Assembly: GCA_022592435.1 (NCBI GenBank)
Contig: JABYQS010000021.1
Span: 1 to 64,000, forward strand
Length of the DNA stretch: 64,000 nt
Direction of reading: 5' to 3'
Origin: Cerioporus squamosus
Lineage: Eukaryota > Basidiomycota > Agaricomycetes > Polyporales > Polyporaceae
The notes under the pieces were generated by a model, which made no database searches, was not told the origin of the DNA, and saw only the letters and a program-made list of their open reading frames with translations. Position numbers and translations under genes: made by a program. Shown here one piece after another: positions 14,069 to 25,577 of this stretch (within the stretch, counting starts at the first letter, position 1; every line of letters starts with the position of its first letter).

Positions 14069-15150
14069 CGGCGCAATCTAGACAGAATGATGCAGCGTAT
14101 GTAGCAGAGAGAAAGAACGGAGGGGTATCGGGCTCGTCGTCGTCGTGGCCAGCAGCAAAGGACTGCCCTGCGATGGACCTGACGCACAACACAAAAGCCC
14201 GCAACGATCCGTGATCGCCACCAATCTGCCCTCCCTCGCTGCTTTGGTGCTACTGGCAGTCTTCCGCCGTCGTGGCTAAATGTGTCTAATGCGGCCGTCG
14301 TCGTGCAGGACGTGCGCAGCGGTGGACAGAAACAGCCTTCGCCGCAGTTCAGCCCGGCCAAAATCCCCTGGCGTCTCGACCCTTATCGATTTCATTTTAC
14401 TCGGCATCATCCTCGTCCTTTTCTCGGTCGGTCCCAGTAAGAAATCTTAGAAATTGAATCCCTCCCCATACATCAGCTGGGTGATATGCCGAACCTTGGC
14501 CATTGTCAGAGACAGCGCGGCAAGTAATACCCGTATGATACAGTATGTACTACCCAGGAGTACTTTAAAAAGTGGGCAAAACATTAATATTCTCTCGCGT
14601 CTTTGCAGAAACTCGTAAAATCGACCTGACCTCAAAACTTAGCAATTATGTAAGTGCCATCTCACAGCACTTGCCACGGGGCCGCCGTGCTCTAACCTGG
14701 CTCAACTCTGCACCAAGTACGTAGCTGGCCATGCCCTGACAGTGACCTGCAGGGACCTCGCGGTCGTACGACGGGCTGTAGCTGTTATCTTCTACTGCGT
14801 ATGTTCAGAGTGAACGGCGCTGTTGCCTCCGAGTCGCCGTGCCGCTTGTGTACTGTGTAACACCCACAGGGCAAGGATACCAGCATCACGCTTTCATCCA
14901 TATGCGTTCAGGATTTCCGAGTAGCCTGCCTCGAGTCTAGTTGTGGTGGGACGCCAGGCTGCCCGGGGCTGCAGACAAGCTGCCGACGGTGCAGGGTTAT
15001 TAGTTAATGGCGGCGCGGTCACGTGCTCCGCGCGTCACGGTGGCTGCGTGAAGTTGCTTTTGCTCGCGCATCTTGCTTCTCGACCACATTCATCCCATCC
15101 TCCTGGTCTTGGCAGCTTCCTGGCTCTTAGTATACCTCTTGTGTTTGGCC
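14069..15150. promoter_or_regulatory. Divergent intergenic region between the PAK kinase and PIF1
   Basis: About 1.1 kb separates two divergently transcribed start codons, so it should contain both promoters and 5' leaders. Short ORFs on both strands have no recognisable product. No clear TATA box or repeat stands out. Confidence 0.5.
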
Positions 15151-17615
15151 ATGTCGAAGACCGTCACGTCGAAGCAGCCTATGTCGGGGCTCCGCACCGT
15201 GAAACGCGACTTTTCGTCCAGCTCCTTACCACCGACCAGTCAGGAATCCGTCAAGTCGGACCCGGATACCATTCCATGGCAGCCAACGCCCCCTAAAGAA
15301 ACGAAGAAGCTGTCTGGACTTGAGCAGCGGTTGAAGGACATCCAGGACGCGTTGAAGGGCCAAGTCGTGTCGTCCGAGTCGGTTCTCGCCTCCTCGTCGC
15401 AATCGCAGAAACGCCCGTCCACCTCTCAGAACCCCCCTGCGAAGCGGAGACAGCTTCCACCGTCATGGGACAAGAAGGAGACGAAACCAACGGCGCAGAG
15501 CTCACGACCCTCTCATCCTCAACGCGCGTTCGGCGCGACGCGTCAGACGAACGCGAACGAGACTCTCATTGTGCCCGCGGCCAAGAGTGGCGCGGCGTCC
15601 AAGCCGGCTCCCGTGTTCCTCAGCCAGGAACAGACGCATATACTGAGGCTGGTGGAGAGTGGGATGAGCCTCTTCTATACAGGCAGTGCCGGTGAGTCTT
15701 GTAATGGATGGTTACCCCGCACCCTGCGTCTTTGCGCATAGTTGTCGTGTGTCTACGCTCTGCGTAAGTCACTCCCCGCCCAGACAACCTGTCACATCGT
15801 CGCCGCAACATTTGCCTCGAGTCCTCCTGTTAGGCAAAAAGCCCTCGCATATACTCACTCGATCCCATTACAGGTGCCGGTAAATCTGTCTTGCTTCGCG
15901 AGATCATCAAGACTTTGCGGAAGAAGTACAGCAAGTCCCCGGACGCGATCGCTGTCACAGCATCTACTGGTCTGTACTTCAGCACATATGCCACCTTGCG
16001 GCACCTGATATGAGGCCTCCAGGTATCGCCGCATGCAACGTTGGGGGTGTCACCATCCACTCCTTCGCTGGGATCGGGATAGGTGCGGAGTCTGCCGACC
16101 ATCTTGTGCAGAAGATCAGGAAGAATAAGAAGGCTATGACGCGCTGGCTCCGGACGCATGTCCTCATCATCGACGAAGGTACAGTAATTTGTCGTATCGA
16201 GGGCTCGATTCTGATTTGTCTCCCTGTTACAGTTTCCATGTTAGATGGCGACCTCTTCGACAAACTGGCCCAGATCGGCTCCCAGATTCGCAAGAACCCG
16301 ATGCCATTTGGTGGCATCCAGGTGCGTTCGGTAGACCTCCCGCCGTTGCGTCGAGTTCACGTAGATGTGATCAGGTCATCGTCACCGGAGATTTCTTCCA
16401 GTTGCCACCTGTCACCAAGGGCAGCCAAGGAGTCAAGTTCGCATTCGAGGCACAGCTATGGAAAGAGACGATCAGAAAGACCTACAACCTCACGAAGGTG
16501 TTCCGGCAGCGCGACCAGGAATTCGTCGACATGCTGAACGAGATGCGTTTCGGCCGGCTCTCGCAGCAATCAATCGCGAAGTTCAGGAGCCTCTCACGGG
16601 AGATCGTATACGAGGACGGTCTGGGCGCCACAGAACTGTGAGCGCGCTCCTTCCTATGGCTCAATAGAAACAAGCTAGACCCGTCATTGCGCCAGGTTCC
16701 CGAGGAGGGAAGACGTAGAGAGGTCGAATGCCGTGCGGATGAATGGGATCGGTGGTAAAGAGCAGATTTACACCGCGTACGACGGTGGCAGCATCAACGA
16801 GGCAACGCAACGCGAGAAGATGCTCTCGAATATGATGGCTCCGAAGAGGCTCGTCCTGAAGGAAGGGGCGCAGGTACGCACGAAGTCGTCCACATCGTGC
16901 TGTCCTCTCACCCACCCTACTTCCCGCAGGTTATGCTCATCAAGAACCTCGATGAGACACTTGTCAATGGAACGATGGGCAAGGTCATCAAGTTCATCGA
17001 CCCGACGAATCCTCTCGAAGACGAAGATGGGATTCTCGGGAAGCCGGCCTCCAAGGGCAAGGCAGAGGCCAAGCCACCCTCCTCTGGACTCGCGACTCGG
17101 CAATTACTCCCCGTTGTCGAGTTCCTCCAACCAGGCGGCGCACGCCGGACGATGGTCGTCATGCCTGACAGCTGGAAGGTGGAGCTTCCGAACGGAGAGG
17201 TGCAAGTGAGCCGGACACAGGTGCGCGCCATCTTGATATCACGCTTTACGCGACTGGTCTCACTGTCAATCCGTCGTTAGCTGCCCCTCATTCTAGCATG
17301 GGCCATGTCCATCCACAAGTCTCAAGGTCAGACGCTCGAGCGCGTCAAAGTCGACCTTGCAAGGGTGTTCGAGAAGGGTTCGTCAGTTAATGCATGACCC
17401 TTCAGTACCGTACACCTAACTCCGATGTGGACAGGCCAAGCCTATGTCGCGCTATCGCGTGCCACCTCCCTGGAAGGCTTGCAAGTCCTAAACTTCGACC
17501 CCGCGAAGGTACGTGTGCCGACGCTATCACGGGTCCGCATCGTCTCACCGGAGCGCAGGTCAATGCGCATCCGAAGGTCGTTGAGTGGAGCAAGACGCTC
17601 GAGACGATCGAGTAG
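15151..17615 (+). CDS. PIF1: PIF1-family 5'-to-3' DNA helicase
   Basis: Ten exons: 15151-15691, 15874-15969, 16023-16178, 16233-16321, 16375-16637, 16696-16873, 16930-17220, 17281-17377, 17435-17508, 17559-17615, giving 613 aa. PIF1 helicases unwind G-quadruplex and forked DNA, limit telomerase and help maintain mitochondrial DNA. A charged, disordered N-terminus of about 165 aa precedes the SF1B motor. The motor shows Walker A GSAGAGKS (split by intron 1), Walker B LIIDEVSMLD, motif [14 protein letters not shown], motif [15 protein letters not shown] and motif [18 protein letters not shown]. The frame is open upstream to a TTG at 15073 and would add a hydrophobic stretch. It has no ATG, so 15151 is chosen. 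Intron 1 (182 bases) is three times longer than the others. Confidence 0.93.
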
Positions 17616-18087
17616 ACGAGGCGCCAGGTATGAGCTACCAGTTCGTGCTGTGCTTTGGATGGCACACACGGATGGCGTGATTATGCCGGCTCGGAGCAAG
17701 TATGCATGCTGTAACATTATACCACTTCATCCGTTCCTTCTGCGCGTGACGAGATGACCCATTCTCGCCGGATAAGTCTAGTAAGTACGACATATGACAC
17801 GAGGGCTGCCTTGCCCTCTGGCCTGGTCGTTTTTCGCAGTCTACAGTGCGGAGCAGTGAACAGGTATGTAGTGTCATTGTGGAATGCTAGCTCTCTGATG
17901 ACATGAGCAAGCAGATGCTGCGGCGAATGAAGCTACTTCGCAACGCCTTGATGCTCCGCGATGGATAGTCGTCGCTGGACCATTACAAACTTGAAGGTAC
18001 CAGGTTATCCCTGCCATTTGAGCGGGGAGGCTACATTACAAGTCCTAATCACGTCCGGGATATCCCCCCCTGCGAGCGTGGTTACTA
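17616..18087. other. Convergent intergenic region
   Basis: About 470 bases lie between the PIF1 stop and the 3' end of the first NmrA-like gene. Nothing is recognised beyond presumed 3' untranslated sequence. Confidence 0.5.
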
Positions 18088-19199
18088 CTAAATCTGCCGC
18101 AACTGGTCCTCAACGGTCTTCCACTTCCACAGCGTCTGACCAGGATTGACGAACTCGTTCTCGTTCTCGGACATCTCCAGTTGGCCCTCCGCTATAGCCA
18201 CTCTAATGCCCATGGTTAGCCACATCTCCGCAACATGGAAATCAGGATGACCCACCGAAGATAGTCCAACATCCTGTACTGGGAGGCAGGGAAGTCGTCG
18301 CGCAGAGCCTTCTTCGCTGGCGCAGGATCTCCCAGGCTAATGATCCGTCCGGGTGCGACGCCCTTCACGCGGGCGATGGCGTCACGAACGTCCTCCATGC
18401 TGACGTTCTGGCCTGCGATGCGGACGATGTCGGGCACGGTCGCCGCTCTCTCTGGATCGAGAGCCAGTACCGAGATGTGGCCGACGGCGCGGCCGATGTC
18501 CGCGAGGTCTGTCACTGCGAGGCGGGCACTGGGCGGGTCGTAGCACGTCACAGTGTTGTTGGCGACGTCGACTCCGACAGTGCGATCGGGCCTCAGCAGC
18601 CAAGACAAGAACCCGCCGTTAATCAGGGAGATGATCTTCAGCTTGCCCTCCGCGAGGGCGCGGGTCTCCTCTTCCACGGCTCGCTTCATCGACCATTCCG
18701 CCATCTCGAAGCCGGGGAAGTCGATAACTCGGTAGTCACTGGAAAGCGTAGGTGAGTGAGCGGTCACGAAGTGCTCCCGTGTAACTGACTCACCCTCCGA
18801 AGCTAGGTGGGAAGTACACCTTCACGCTGTTCTTCACCAGGGCAGCGACCAGCTCCTTGTTGACGCCCTGAACGACCGGCGTCGGGAGGACGTTGACGAC
18901 TACGTCCGCTCCAGCGAAGACAGTGTCCCAGGACTCGCCGAAGGAGAGCACTTGCGCTCCCTTGGCGGCGAGTTCCTTCGCCTTCGACGAGGAGGTGTCT
19001 CGGGTAGTGATGCGGACGGTAGGGAACGCTGACTGGTACTCAGTCAGGAAGATGGTACTGACGTGAAAACCTGCAGGGCACCGGGACTCCGCGTCAGCCT
19101 CGCAGTACGAGTGCAAAGTGGGAGTTGGTGGTACGTACCGAGCTCTCCGGTTCCGCCCAGTATAACAGCTGTGGCCTTGATGTTGCTCGTTGGAGACAT
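18088..19199 (-). CDS. NmrA-like / isoflavone-reductase-like NAD(P)-binding protein (copy 1)
   Basis: Four exons: 19199-19139, 19070-18794, 18738-18256, 18202-18088, giving 311 aa. The N-terminal Rossmann fold carries the dinucleotide motif GGTGELG, split by intron 1, and then STIFLTEY and ITTRDTSSSKAKEL. PPSFGGDYRVIDFPGF marks the central part. The C-terminus LWKWKTVEDQLRQI is typical of fungal members of this atypical short-chain dehydrogenase group. Members are NAD(P)H-dependent reductases of phenylpropanoid-like substrates or redox-sensing regulators; the substrate cannot be told here. All four exons have counterparts in the paralogue at 20413-21543, showing a tandem duplication. Confidence 0.88.
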
Positions 19200-20412
19200 G
19201 ATGTGCGAATTGACGGTGAGGATCAGTCCCTTCTAGCTCGAAGCAATGCCTTTAAGTACTTGAACGACATAAGGGACAAGCTCCATGGCGAGGGCCCTCA
19301 TACCTTTGTGATCTATGTCGAGGATGACTGGATGTGACCCACATGTACGCCGAACCATATGGCATTGGCAGGTGCGGATACATCTTTTCCTCGACATTCC
19401 GAGCTCTTGCATGGCGCATCCACTTGCAGACCGAAAGACCTGTCGATGTGTATGCTAGTAAGACCCTTCCGCGCATATGGAATGAATCTGGACTCGTACC
19501 CCGACGTGCGACTTCAAATTCGTACGTCAGGGTGCGAGACCAGTAATGAATCTTCACGCGGGGTCGAGCTTAATATGAATGGTGATCATGATGAGCTCCT
19601 TGTCCCGTCGATCCGCCTTCGCATCCACAGCAAGTATACTGTAACAGGGAAGTGTCCCACATGCACCCCGAACATAGCAGGTGCAGAGTCGCATCGGACA
19701 CATCCTTTCCTCGACATTCCGAGCTCTTGCACACTGTATGGCGCACCCACCTGCAGACCGAAAGGCTTGTTGATGTGCATGATGCTACTAAGGCCCTTCC
19801 GCGCATATGGCATGTACCTTCACAAGAGGTCGAGCTTATGAATGGTGATGAGCTCCTTGTCCCGTCGTTCCGCACTTCACATCCGCAACCACAGTGGGTA
19901 TACTGTATCCCGACAATATTTGTCGGGATGCATGGCGCCTCCATCCGTTGAAGCCATGGTTTACATGTATTAGTACAAACTGACCATAAATAAAGAGCGG
20001 CTTCCTAGGTACCCTTGGCACGCCAGGAGACGGCCATGTCTGCGAATCTGCTCTAGAATCGTACTAGATCGTGCCCGTATCCCGGATGGGATGGGATGGG
20101 CATCATGGCACCCTGTTGCGAGCTGCGCCGTGTATGGAGCTGTCTAATGAGCCAGGGAACCCTTGGCTCCCCCTAGATAGCCATGGTCGCGCTGGGTACA
20201 GGCTACCGTGGACGACTGCAAGTCCGATAGGGGTAGTCCTGAGTAGTAACCCCAGCGACGCGAACATTTGGGAGCCAAAGCACGCGCAGCAAGTAGCTGA
20301 CACGACTCGGATGGCGAAAAGACGCCTTATTATGCCATTACACGACGACAAAGATGCGGCGAATCTATACCTTTGGACTGAGGCACGCCGACTATTCCCC
20401 TATCAGAGGTCG
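19200..20412. other. Spacer between the NmrA-like paralogues, carrying degenerate direct repeats
   Basis: This 1.2-kb stretch has no supportable gene. It holds two long imperfect repeat modules (listed separately) and short ORFs generated by them. The left part should be the promoter of copy 1, the right part the 3' flank of copy 2. Confidence 0.6.
19371..19873. repeat. Degenerate tandem direct repeats
   Basis: Module A occurs at 19371-19484 and again at 19680-19814. Both contain tcctcgacattccgagctct, the shared stretch tgcagaccgaaag, and end cccttccgcgcatatgg. Module B occurs at 19563-19618 and 19829-19873, sharing gatgagctccttgtcccgtc. The order A-B-A-B implies a tandem duplication of a roughly 270-310 bp unit that has since diverged by substitutions and small indels. 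Confidence 0.85.
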
Positions 20413-21543
20413 TCACTGGCTGCCTCGCAGCTCGTCCTCAATAGTCTTCCACTTCCACAGCCGCTGCCCGGGATTGACGAGCTCGTTCTCGTTCTCGGAC
20501 ATATCTGCTTGGCCCTCCGCAATCGCCACACTTCGGACGTCCACAATCAGCCACTGCATCGTTGCCACACAGAGCTTATAACGACTTAACGACTCACCGA
20601 ATGTAATCAAAGATCCTGTACTGGGAGCTGGGATATTCATCACGCAGGGCCTTCTTCGCAGGCGCAGGATCACCAAGGTTGACGATCTTTCCAGGCGCAA
20701 CGCCCTTCACGCGCGCGACGGCGTCCCGGATGTCCTCCATGCTCACGTTCTGGCCTGCGATACGGACGTCGTCGGGCACGGATCCCGCCGTATTCGGGTC
20801 CAGCGCGAGCACGGAGAGCTGCGCGATGGCGCGTCCGATGTCCGCGAGGTCCGTCATCCCGAAGCGCGCGCTGGGCGGGTCGTAGCACGTGAAGGTGTTG
20901 TTGGCGACGTCGATGCCCCTGAAGGCCCAGGACATGAAGGCGCCGTTCATGAGGGAGATGACCTTCAGCTTGTCCCCGGCCTGCGCGCGGGTGTCCTCGA
21001 TCAAGGCTCTCTTCATCGGCCACTCGGCCATCTCGAAGCCGGGGAAGTCGACAACGCGATAGTCACTGAGCCAGCGTAGACCGTATGTGAGCGGGCGGTC
21101 ACCAGGCAGGTACTAGTACATAATCGCGAGGCTCACCTTCCAAAGCTGGGTGGGAAGTACACCTTCACGCCGTTCTTCAGCAGCGCGGCGACGAGGCCCT
21201 TGTTGACGCTCTGCACGACGGGAGTCGGAAGGACGTTGACGACTACGTCCGCCCCGGAAAGGACGGTGTCCCAGGAGTCCCCGAACGAGTGGACTTCGGC
21301 TCCCTTGGCGGCGAGTTCCTTCGCCTTCGTCGAGGAGGTGTCGCGAGTGGTGATGCGGACGGTAGGGAACGTCGACCGGAACTCGCTCAGGAAGACCGTA
21401 CTGACATGGAAACCTGCAAAAGCCACAGATTTCGCGTCAGCCTTGCACTTGGTGAGTTTTGGGGACGCGTACGTACCGAGCTCTCCGGTCCCGCTCATTA
21501 TAACTGCTGTCGCCTTGATGTTGTTGTTGCTTGGAGAAGGCAT
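20413..21543 (-). CDS. NmrA-like / isoflavone-reductase-like NAD(P)-binding protein (copy 2)
   Basis: Four exons: 21543-21477, 21413-21137, 21065-20598, 20530-20413, giving 309 aa. It is a close tandem paralogue of the gene at 18088-19199: exon 2 has exactly the same length (277 bases) and all intron positions match. The nucleotide motif here is SGTGELG, so the first glycine of the GxxGxxG pattern is replaced by Ser. In copy 1 it is Gly. The central PPSFG/SDYRVVDFPGF and the C-terminal LWKWKTIEDEL are kept. The changed cofactor loop may alter NAD(P) binding or mark functional drift. Confident on family, unsure on substrate. Confidence 0.88.
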
Positions 21544-21601
21544 GGTGTGGAAGACTGATGGTTACCGAAGACTGTTGGCCTCCAGGAGCTCGTAGCAGCG
21601 T

Positions 21602-21609
21602 CTTATAAG
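21602..21609 (-). promoter_or_regulatory. TATA-like element upstream of NmrA-like copy 2
   Basis: CTTATAAG, a palindromic TATA-like core, lies about 60 bases upstream of the ATG at 21543. Position and sequence fit a fungal TATA box; no experiment supports it. Confidence 0.4.
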
Positions 21610-22491
21610 CACCGCGACTTCGACGGCGTACGCGCGTACACCTCCAGCAGTTCATCTGTGCATCATCGCGAGAGCCCAGAGACTTTTGTCATCTGTGCCT
21701 AACATGACAGAAGGGTGACTCACACACACGCCGAATTTCGCAACTAGGCTTCTCTAGGCTTGCGGGTGTGCGGGCCAAGTCCTGGCTGCGCATCAAGGAC
21801 CTTGAGTGCGATTCATCGAGCGGCACGTTCGGGAGATGTGCGTACGTGGCCCAGGTGGGTAGATGCCTCACAGTTCGGCATAGAGCACAGTCTGCCGCTA
21901 TCACTGCTCAGCTAAACCGGAGCATACATCCACAAAAGATCCCGAACTTGTCGGAGTGCATCGCTGCGTAGATGATCCTGATGCACCGCTTGCCGTCGCC
22001 ACACATCATCATGTTGATCACATACCAGACTCGACTTACTCACCTGCTCTTCAATCCCTGCTCGCGACAGCGAAAGCGTCGAACGGGGAAAGTTGCAACT
22101 TGCGGTGTAAGGCCGAAGGACGTCGATTACGAGCGAGTTGTATGCGAAATAGATGGTAGTATCCTCTTCCTCTTCGTCTCTTCGTGATCATAGATGACAC
22201 CACTGGCCGAGCGATTAGCTATAGGGTCGGGTTGAGGAAGTGACGGGTGAGCCCGCCGAGTGCTAGAGACACTATTGTCGCGTGTTTTGTGATTGAGAGT
22301 ATACTACAACATGTATCAGCTCTTACATACGACAAGTGCGCAGGGAAGTCGCTGCCGAGGGCATGCAACGCGAGGACACTCGTTGGCAAATGTTGACTGC
22401 CATTGTCGTCGCCCGCAGCCCTCTCTAGCAATATTCCCGAGTGCATCCAACAGACGTCGCGAGATGGACGTATGCCCGTGTGCGTAGGGGG
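21610..22491. other. Intergenic region between NmrA-like copy 2 and RPB4
   Basis: About 880 bases in which I recognise no gene, repeat or RNA. It should contain the distal promoter of the NmrA-like gene and the 3' flank of RPB4. Confidence 0.5.
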
Positions 22492-23131
22492 TCATGACTG
22501 GAACTTCCGCATGGTCTGGATCTCATCGAGGAGGGGTTGCAGTTTGTCATCGTCAATTTTAACGAGACTGGGGTATATTTAGAGGAGCGGTGGGGGTTCG
22601 ACAGTGAATTCGGGTAAAAGGGAAGAGGTCAACACCACACACCTTGGGATAATACTCTTCGCCTCCTCCGCAGTCACGGGGCACAAATTCGCGATCTGAG
22701 CGATCTCGAACTGCGTCAGGGCGGATTCCCTCCGCAGGGTTCTGGAGTTCGCGATGGTTGGGTTAACTGGAGAGCGTCGAAGGAGGACGCGACTCACTCT
22801 CGGATAGCCGCTGCCGCCTCCGGCTTGTCAAACTTCGCGAACGTCTTTACATACTCCAGCGTCTTGTTGTAGACACTAGGTATCTGTGAGCATTCAGTCA
22901 ACTCGTCCACGCGTGGTCGACCTACGCAGTGTCCGGAGCGGCCTTCTCGGATGGCCTGTGCTCGAGGAGGTAGCGGACCTCGGAGATGAGCAGACAACCG
23001 GCGTTGTTGAACTCTGAGAGAGGTTGAGAACGAGGCAGGAGAGGAGAGGAGAAGCAGGGTTATATACCAGCACCGAGCCTCAGGGTGGAGGCATCCTCCT
23101 CCTCGTGTGCGGGCCGGTGGCGGAGAGTCAT
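22492..23131 (-). CDS. RPB4: DNA-directed RNA polymerase II subunit RPB4
   Basis: Five small exons: 23131-23068, 23013-22926, 22875-22798, 22741-22643, 22567-22492, giving 134 aa, the family's normal size. RPB4 pairs with RPB7 to form the stalk of RNA polymerase II and also shuttles to affect mRNA decay. Diagnostic segments are FNNAGCLLISEVRYLLEHR in exon 2 (helix bundle), VYNKTLEYVKTFAKF, and the C-terminal HRDC-like helices LTQFEIAQIANLCP and TAEEAKSIIPSL, ending DEIQTMRKFQS. Every junction keeps phase. The start ATG at 23131 gives a short N-terminus like that of fission yeast Rpb4. Confidence 0.93.
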
Positions 23132-23601
23132 CGTGGCTGCAGGGAGAGCTCTGTTTGCCCGTGTTGTCCAACAGCTTCTGAATCTAACATGCACAAATAT
23201 CCGACTGTGGCAGGAGCGCCCGGGCACGTTGTGATCGCCTGCTGTGGCACCCCGCATAGCGCGCATAACACTGCGTTCTTACATATCCTCAGGCTTCGTT
23301 TGCGTTCTCTGTGACCGGACACCGACCGCGCTCCAAGCTACTTCAACTCACAGCGTCGAGCAAGAGCGAGCAAGTAGCCTCGACGCGACATACGCCACTT
23401 ACGGGATAGCGGCTGACAAATCTGGCACCGGGGCGCACTAATCCCATCCCTCCCAATCCGGCATCCTCGTCCTCTTCCAGACCACGTCCCTCCGCTGGTA
23501 CCAGTAGTTCCGCCCGACGCACCACTGCGCTCAATCTCACATCGCCCGGACACCGGCCTACTGCATTCTCTGCTCTGGACATTGACGGCGAGCCATACGA
23601 G
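23132..23601. promoter_or_regulatory. Divergent region between RPB4 and the transporter, with a possible unplaced 5' exon
   Basis: About 470 bases between divergent start codons. From about 23417 to 23601 the frame of the transporter is open without an ATG and reads like coding sequence (Ser/Pro-rich, ending ALDIDGEPYE just before the annotated Met). An upstream first exon is therefore likely, but I could not place it with confidence. Confidence 0.5.
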
Positions 23602-25577
23602 ATGGTGCAGCTCTACGGCGCCGCGGAGGGGCACGACGACCGCGAACCCCAAGCCGCGGACGACCCGCGCTCGTCACGCGAGGACGATGCTCTCCTTGGG
23701 GACGCGGCGACGGCGAGGAAGCCCAAGAGACAGGGCCATGCGTCGCTCATCAGTTCGACTAGCAACCTTGCGAACACGATCATAGGCAGCGGTGAGTCAC
23801 CTTAGTTCTGTTGGTGCTGAGCGGAAGGTCTAATTGCGTGCATTCTGCCTATGTTCTAGGCATGCTCACTTTCCCCCTGGTGAGCTCGTCTCCTTGTTCC
23901 CTATCGGCTAGCCACTTACATACGTGTCCGTGCGTTTAGGCTATGGCTTCTGCCGGCATTATACCGGGAATCATAACCTGCCTCTTCTCTGGAGGCGTCG
24001 CCGCCTTCGGTCTCTACCTCCTCTCCTTATGCGCCGCGAAAGCACCTCACAGGCGAGCGTCGTTCTTCACCATCGCGGAAATGACGTTCCCCAGTGCCGC
24101 GGTCTTCTTTGACGCCGCGATTGCAGTGAAGTGCTTCGGTGTTTCTATCAGGTGAGCGGACTTCGTCGTGCAGAGTGGACATTGGAACGCTCACTGTATA
24201 ATGCAGCTACCTCATCATCATCAAGTCTCTCATGCCGAGCGTTGTGTCGGCGCTGTACCATGATCTTACGTCCCCAGACGTCAATCCACCACCGTGGATG
24301 CTCTCTGGCCAGAATTGGATAACCCTCATCATGATACCTCTCATTCCCCTCACCTTCCTTCGCAAGCTAGACAGTCTGAGGCATACAAGCTACGTCGCAT
24401 TGTTCTCTGTTGGTGGGTGGCGTCCCTCTGTCTTCGCTTCAGCTTTGCTGACCGTCTATTCTGCAGCTTACCTAGTGCTCATCGTGATCGTCTGCTACTT
24501 CTTCCCACTCAAGGGTACTCAGGAGCCGGGAGAGATCTACCTTGTTCACTTCACCCCGAGTTTTGTATCGACGTTCCCAGTGCAGGTGTTTGCTTACACG
24601 TGCGCGCAGAATGTGAGCTCTCAGCTCTCCTTCTCCGTTCATATGAAGTTCTAATAGCGCTTTTCAGCTATTTCCCATATTCAACGAGATCCACACGAAC
24701 AGCCAGAAGAGGATGAATCTCGTCATTGGAACAGCTATCGGTTCGGCGGCAGTAATCTACGAGATAATCGCTGTCTTCGGATACTTGACCTTTGGCTCTA
24801 AGGTACGTGCCTATGTCGCAGAGCGCTGCCAACGGTCCTGACCTTCGTTCCGTCAGGTTGGTCCGAACATCATTGCCATGTACCCGTCCACTTCGCTGTT
24901 CATCGCAGTGGGTCAACTTGCAATCGCCATCCTCGTCATGTTCTCGTACCCTCTCCAAGTCCATCCTTGCCGCAACTGCCTGGACAAGGTGTTCCATGCA
25001 GGGCATACGAGTAAACCGGTGACAGAGGGCGAGGATGAGGAGCCCGAGGACGAGCATCACGCAAGCCATGACATGACCCCACTCAAGCATACGCTGTTGA
25101 CGATTGCCATTGTCGCAAGCGGTTTCTCGATAGCCTACTTTGTGGATGATCTCAAGATGGGTGCGTGCTTCTGTTCCCCATTGATGCATGTTCTTCGCAC
25201 ACACTAACGGCCGCTCACGTTGTCTCTTACGTCTTTGCCATACAGTGCTCTCCTTCGTTGGCTCTACCGGTTCCACGACTATATCCTTCATCCTGCCTGG
25301 TCTGTTCTGGTGGAAGGTCAGTAGGCTCTTCGCGTGTTCCCTCGCATGCCAGATCTCAAGCGCTTCTTGTACACAGCTTTCTCGCGACGACCCCAGCGCG
25401 AACAAGACGCTGTCGAGGGCATCGCTCGGATTGGCCATCTATGGCATGTTCATCTTCGTCTTCTGGTGAGCGTTTCTCTGCGCGCGTTCATGAGCATCTT
25501 TGACCGACCATTCCGCTATCAGCTTGAGCTTCAACATCTATGGGTTATTCCAGAAAGAGTCGGAGACTGTACATTAG
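23602..25577 (+). CDS. Amino acid transporter, SLC38/AVT-type (AAAP family)
   Basis: Ten exons: 23602-23791, 23860-23879, 23940-24151, 24207-24412, 24467-24612, 24668-24802, 24857-25160, 25246-25316, 25377-25465, 25523-25577, giving 475 aa from this ATG. A polar N-tail precedes the family signature around TM1 (NLANTIIGSGMLTFPLAMA), which is joined across a 20-base exon. About eleven hydrophobic segments follow, including SYLIIIKSLMP, VLIVIVCYFFPL, and IYEIIAVFGYLTFGS. A Glu/Asp/His-rich cytosolic loop (EGEDEEPEDEHH) lies in exon 7. AAAP members of this type move neutral or basic amino acids across the vacuolar or plasma membrane by proton symport or antiport. The true start may lie further upstream (see the region before it). 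Confidence 0.88.

Noticed and set aside
13037..14104. 355-codon Arg/Gly-rich open frame on the plus strand
   Set aside because: It is the antisense shadow of the Pro/Ser-rich N-terminus of the PAK kinase.
15073..15150. Longer PIF1 with a hydrophobic N-terminal segment
   Set aside because: The upstream frame has only a TTG as start, and a membrane anchor is not expected; ATG 15151 was taken.
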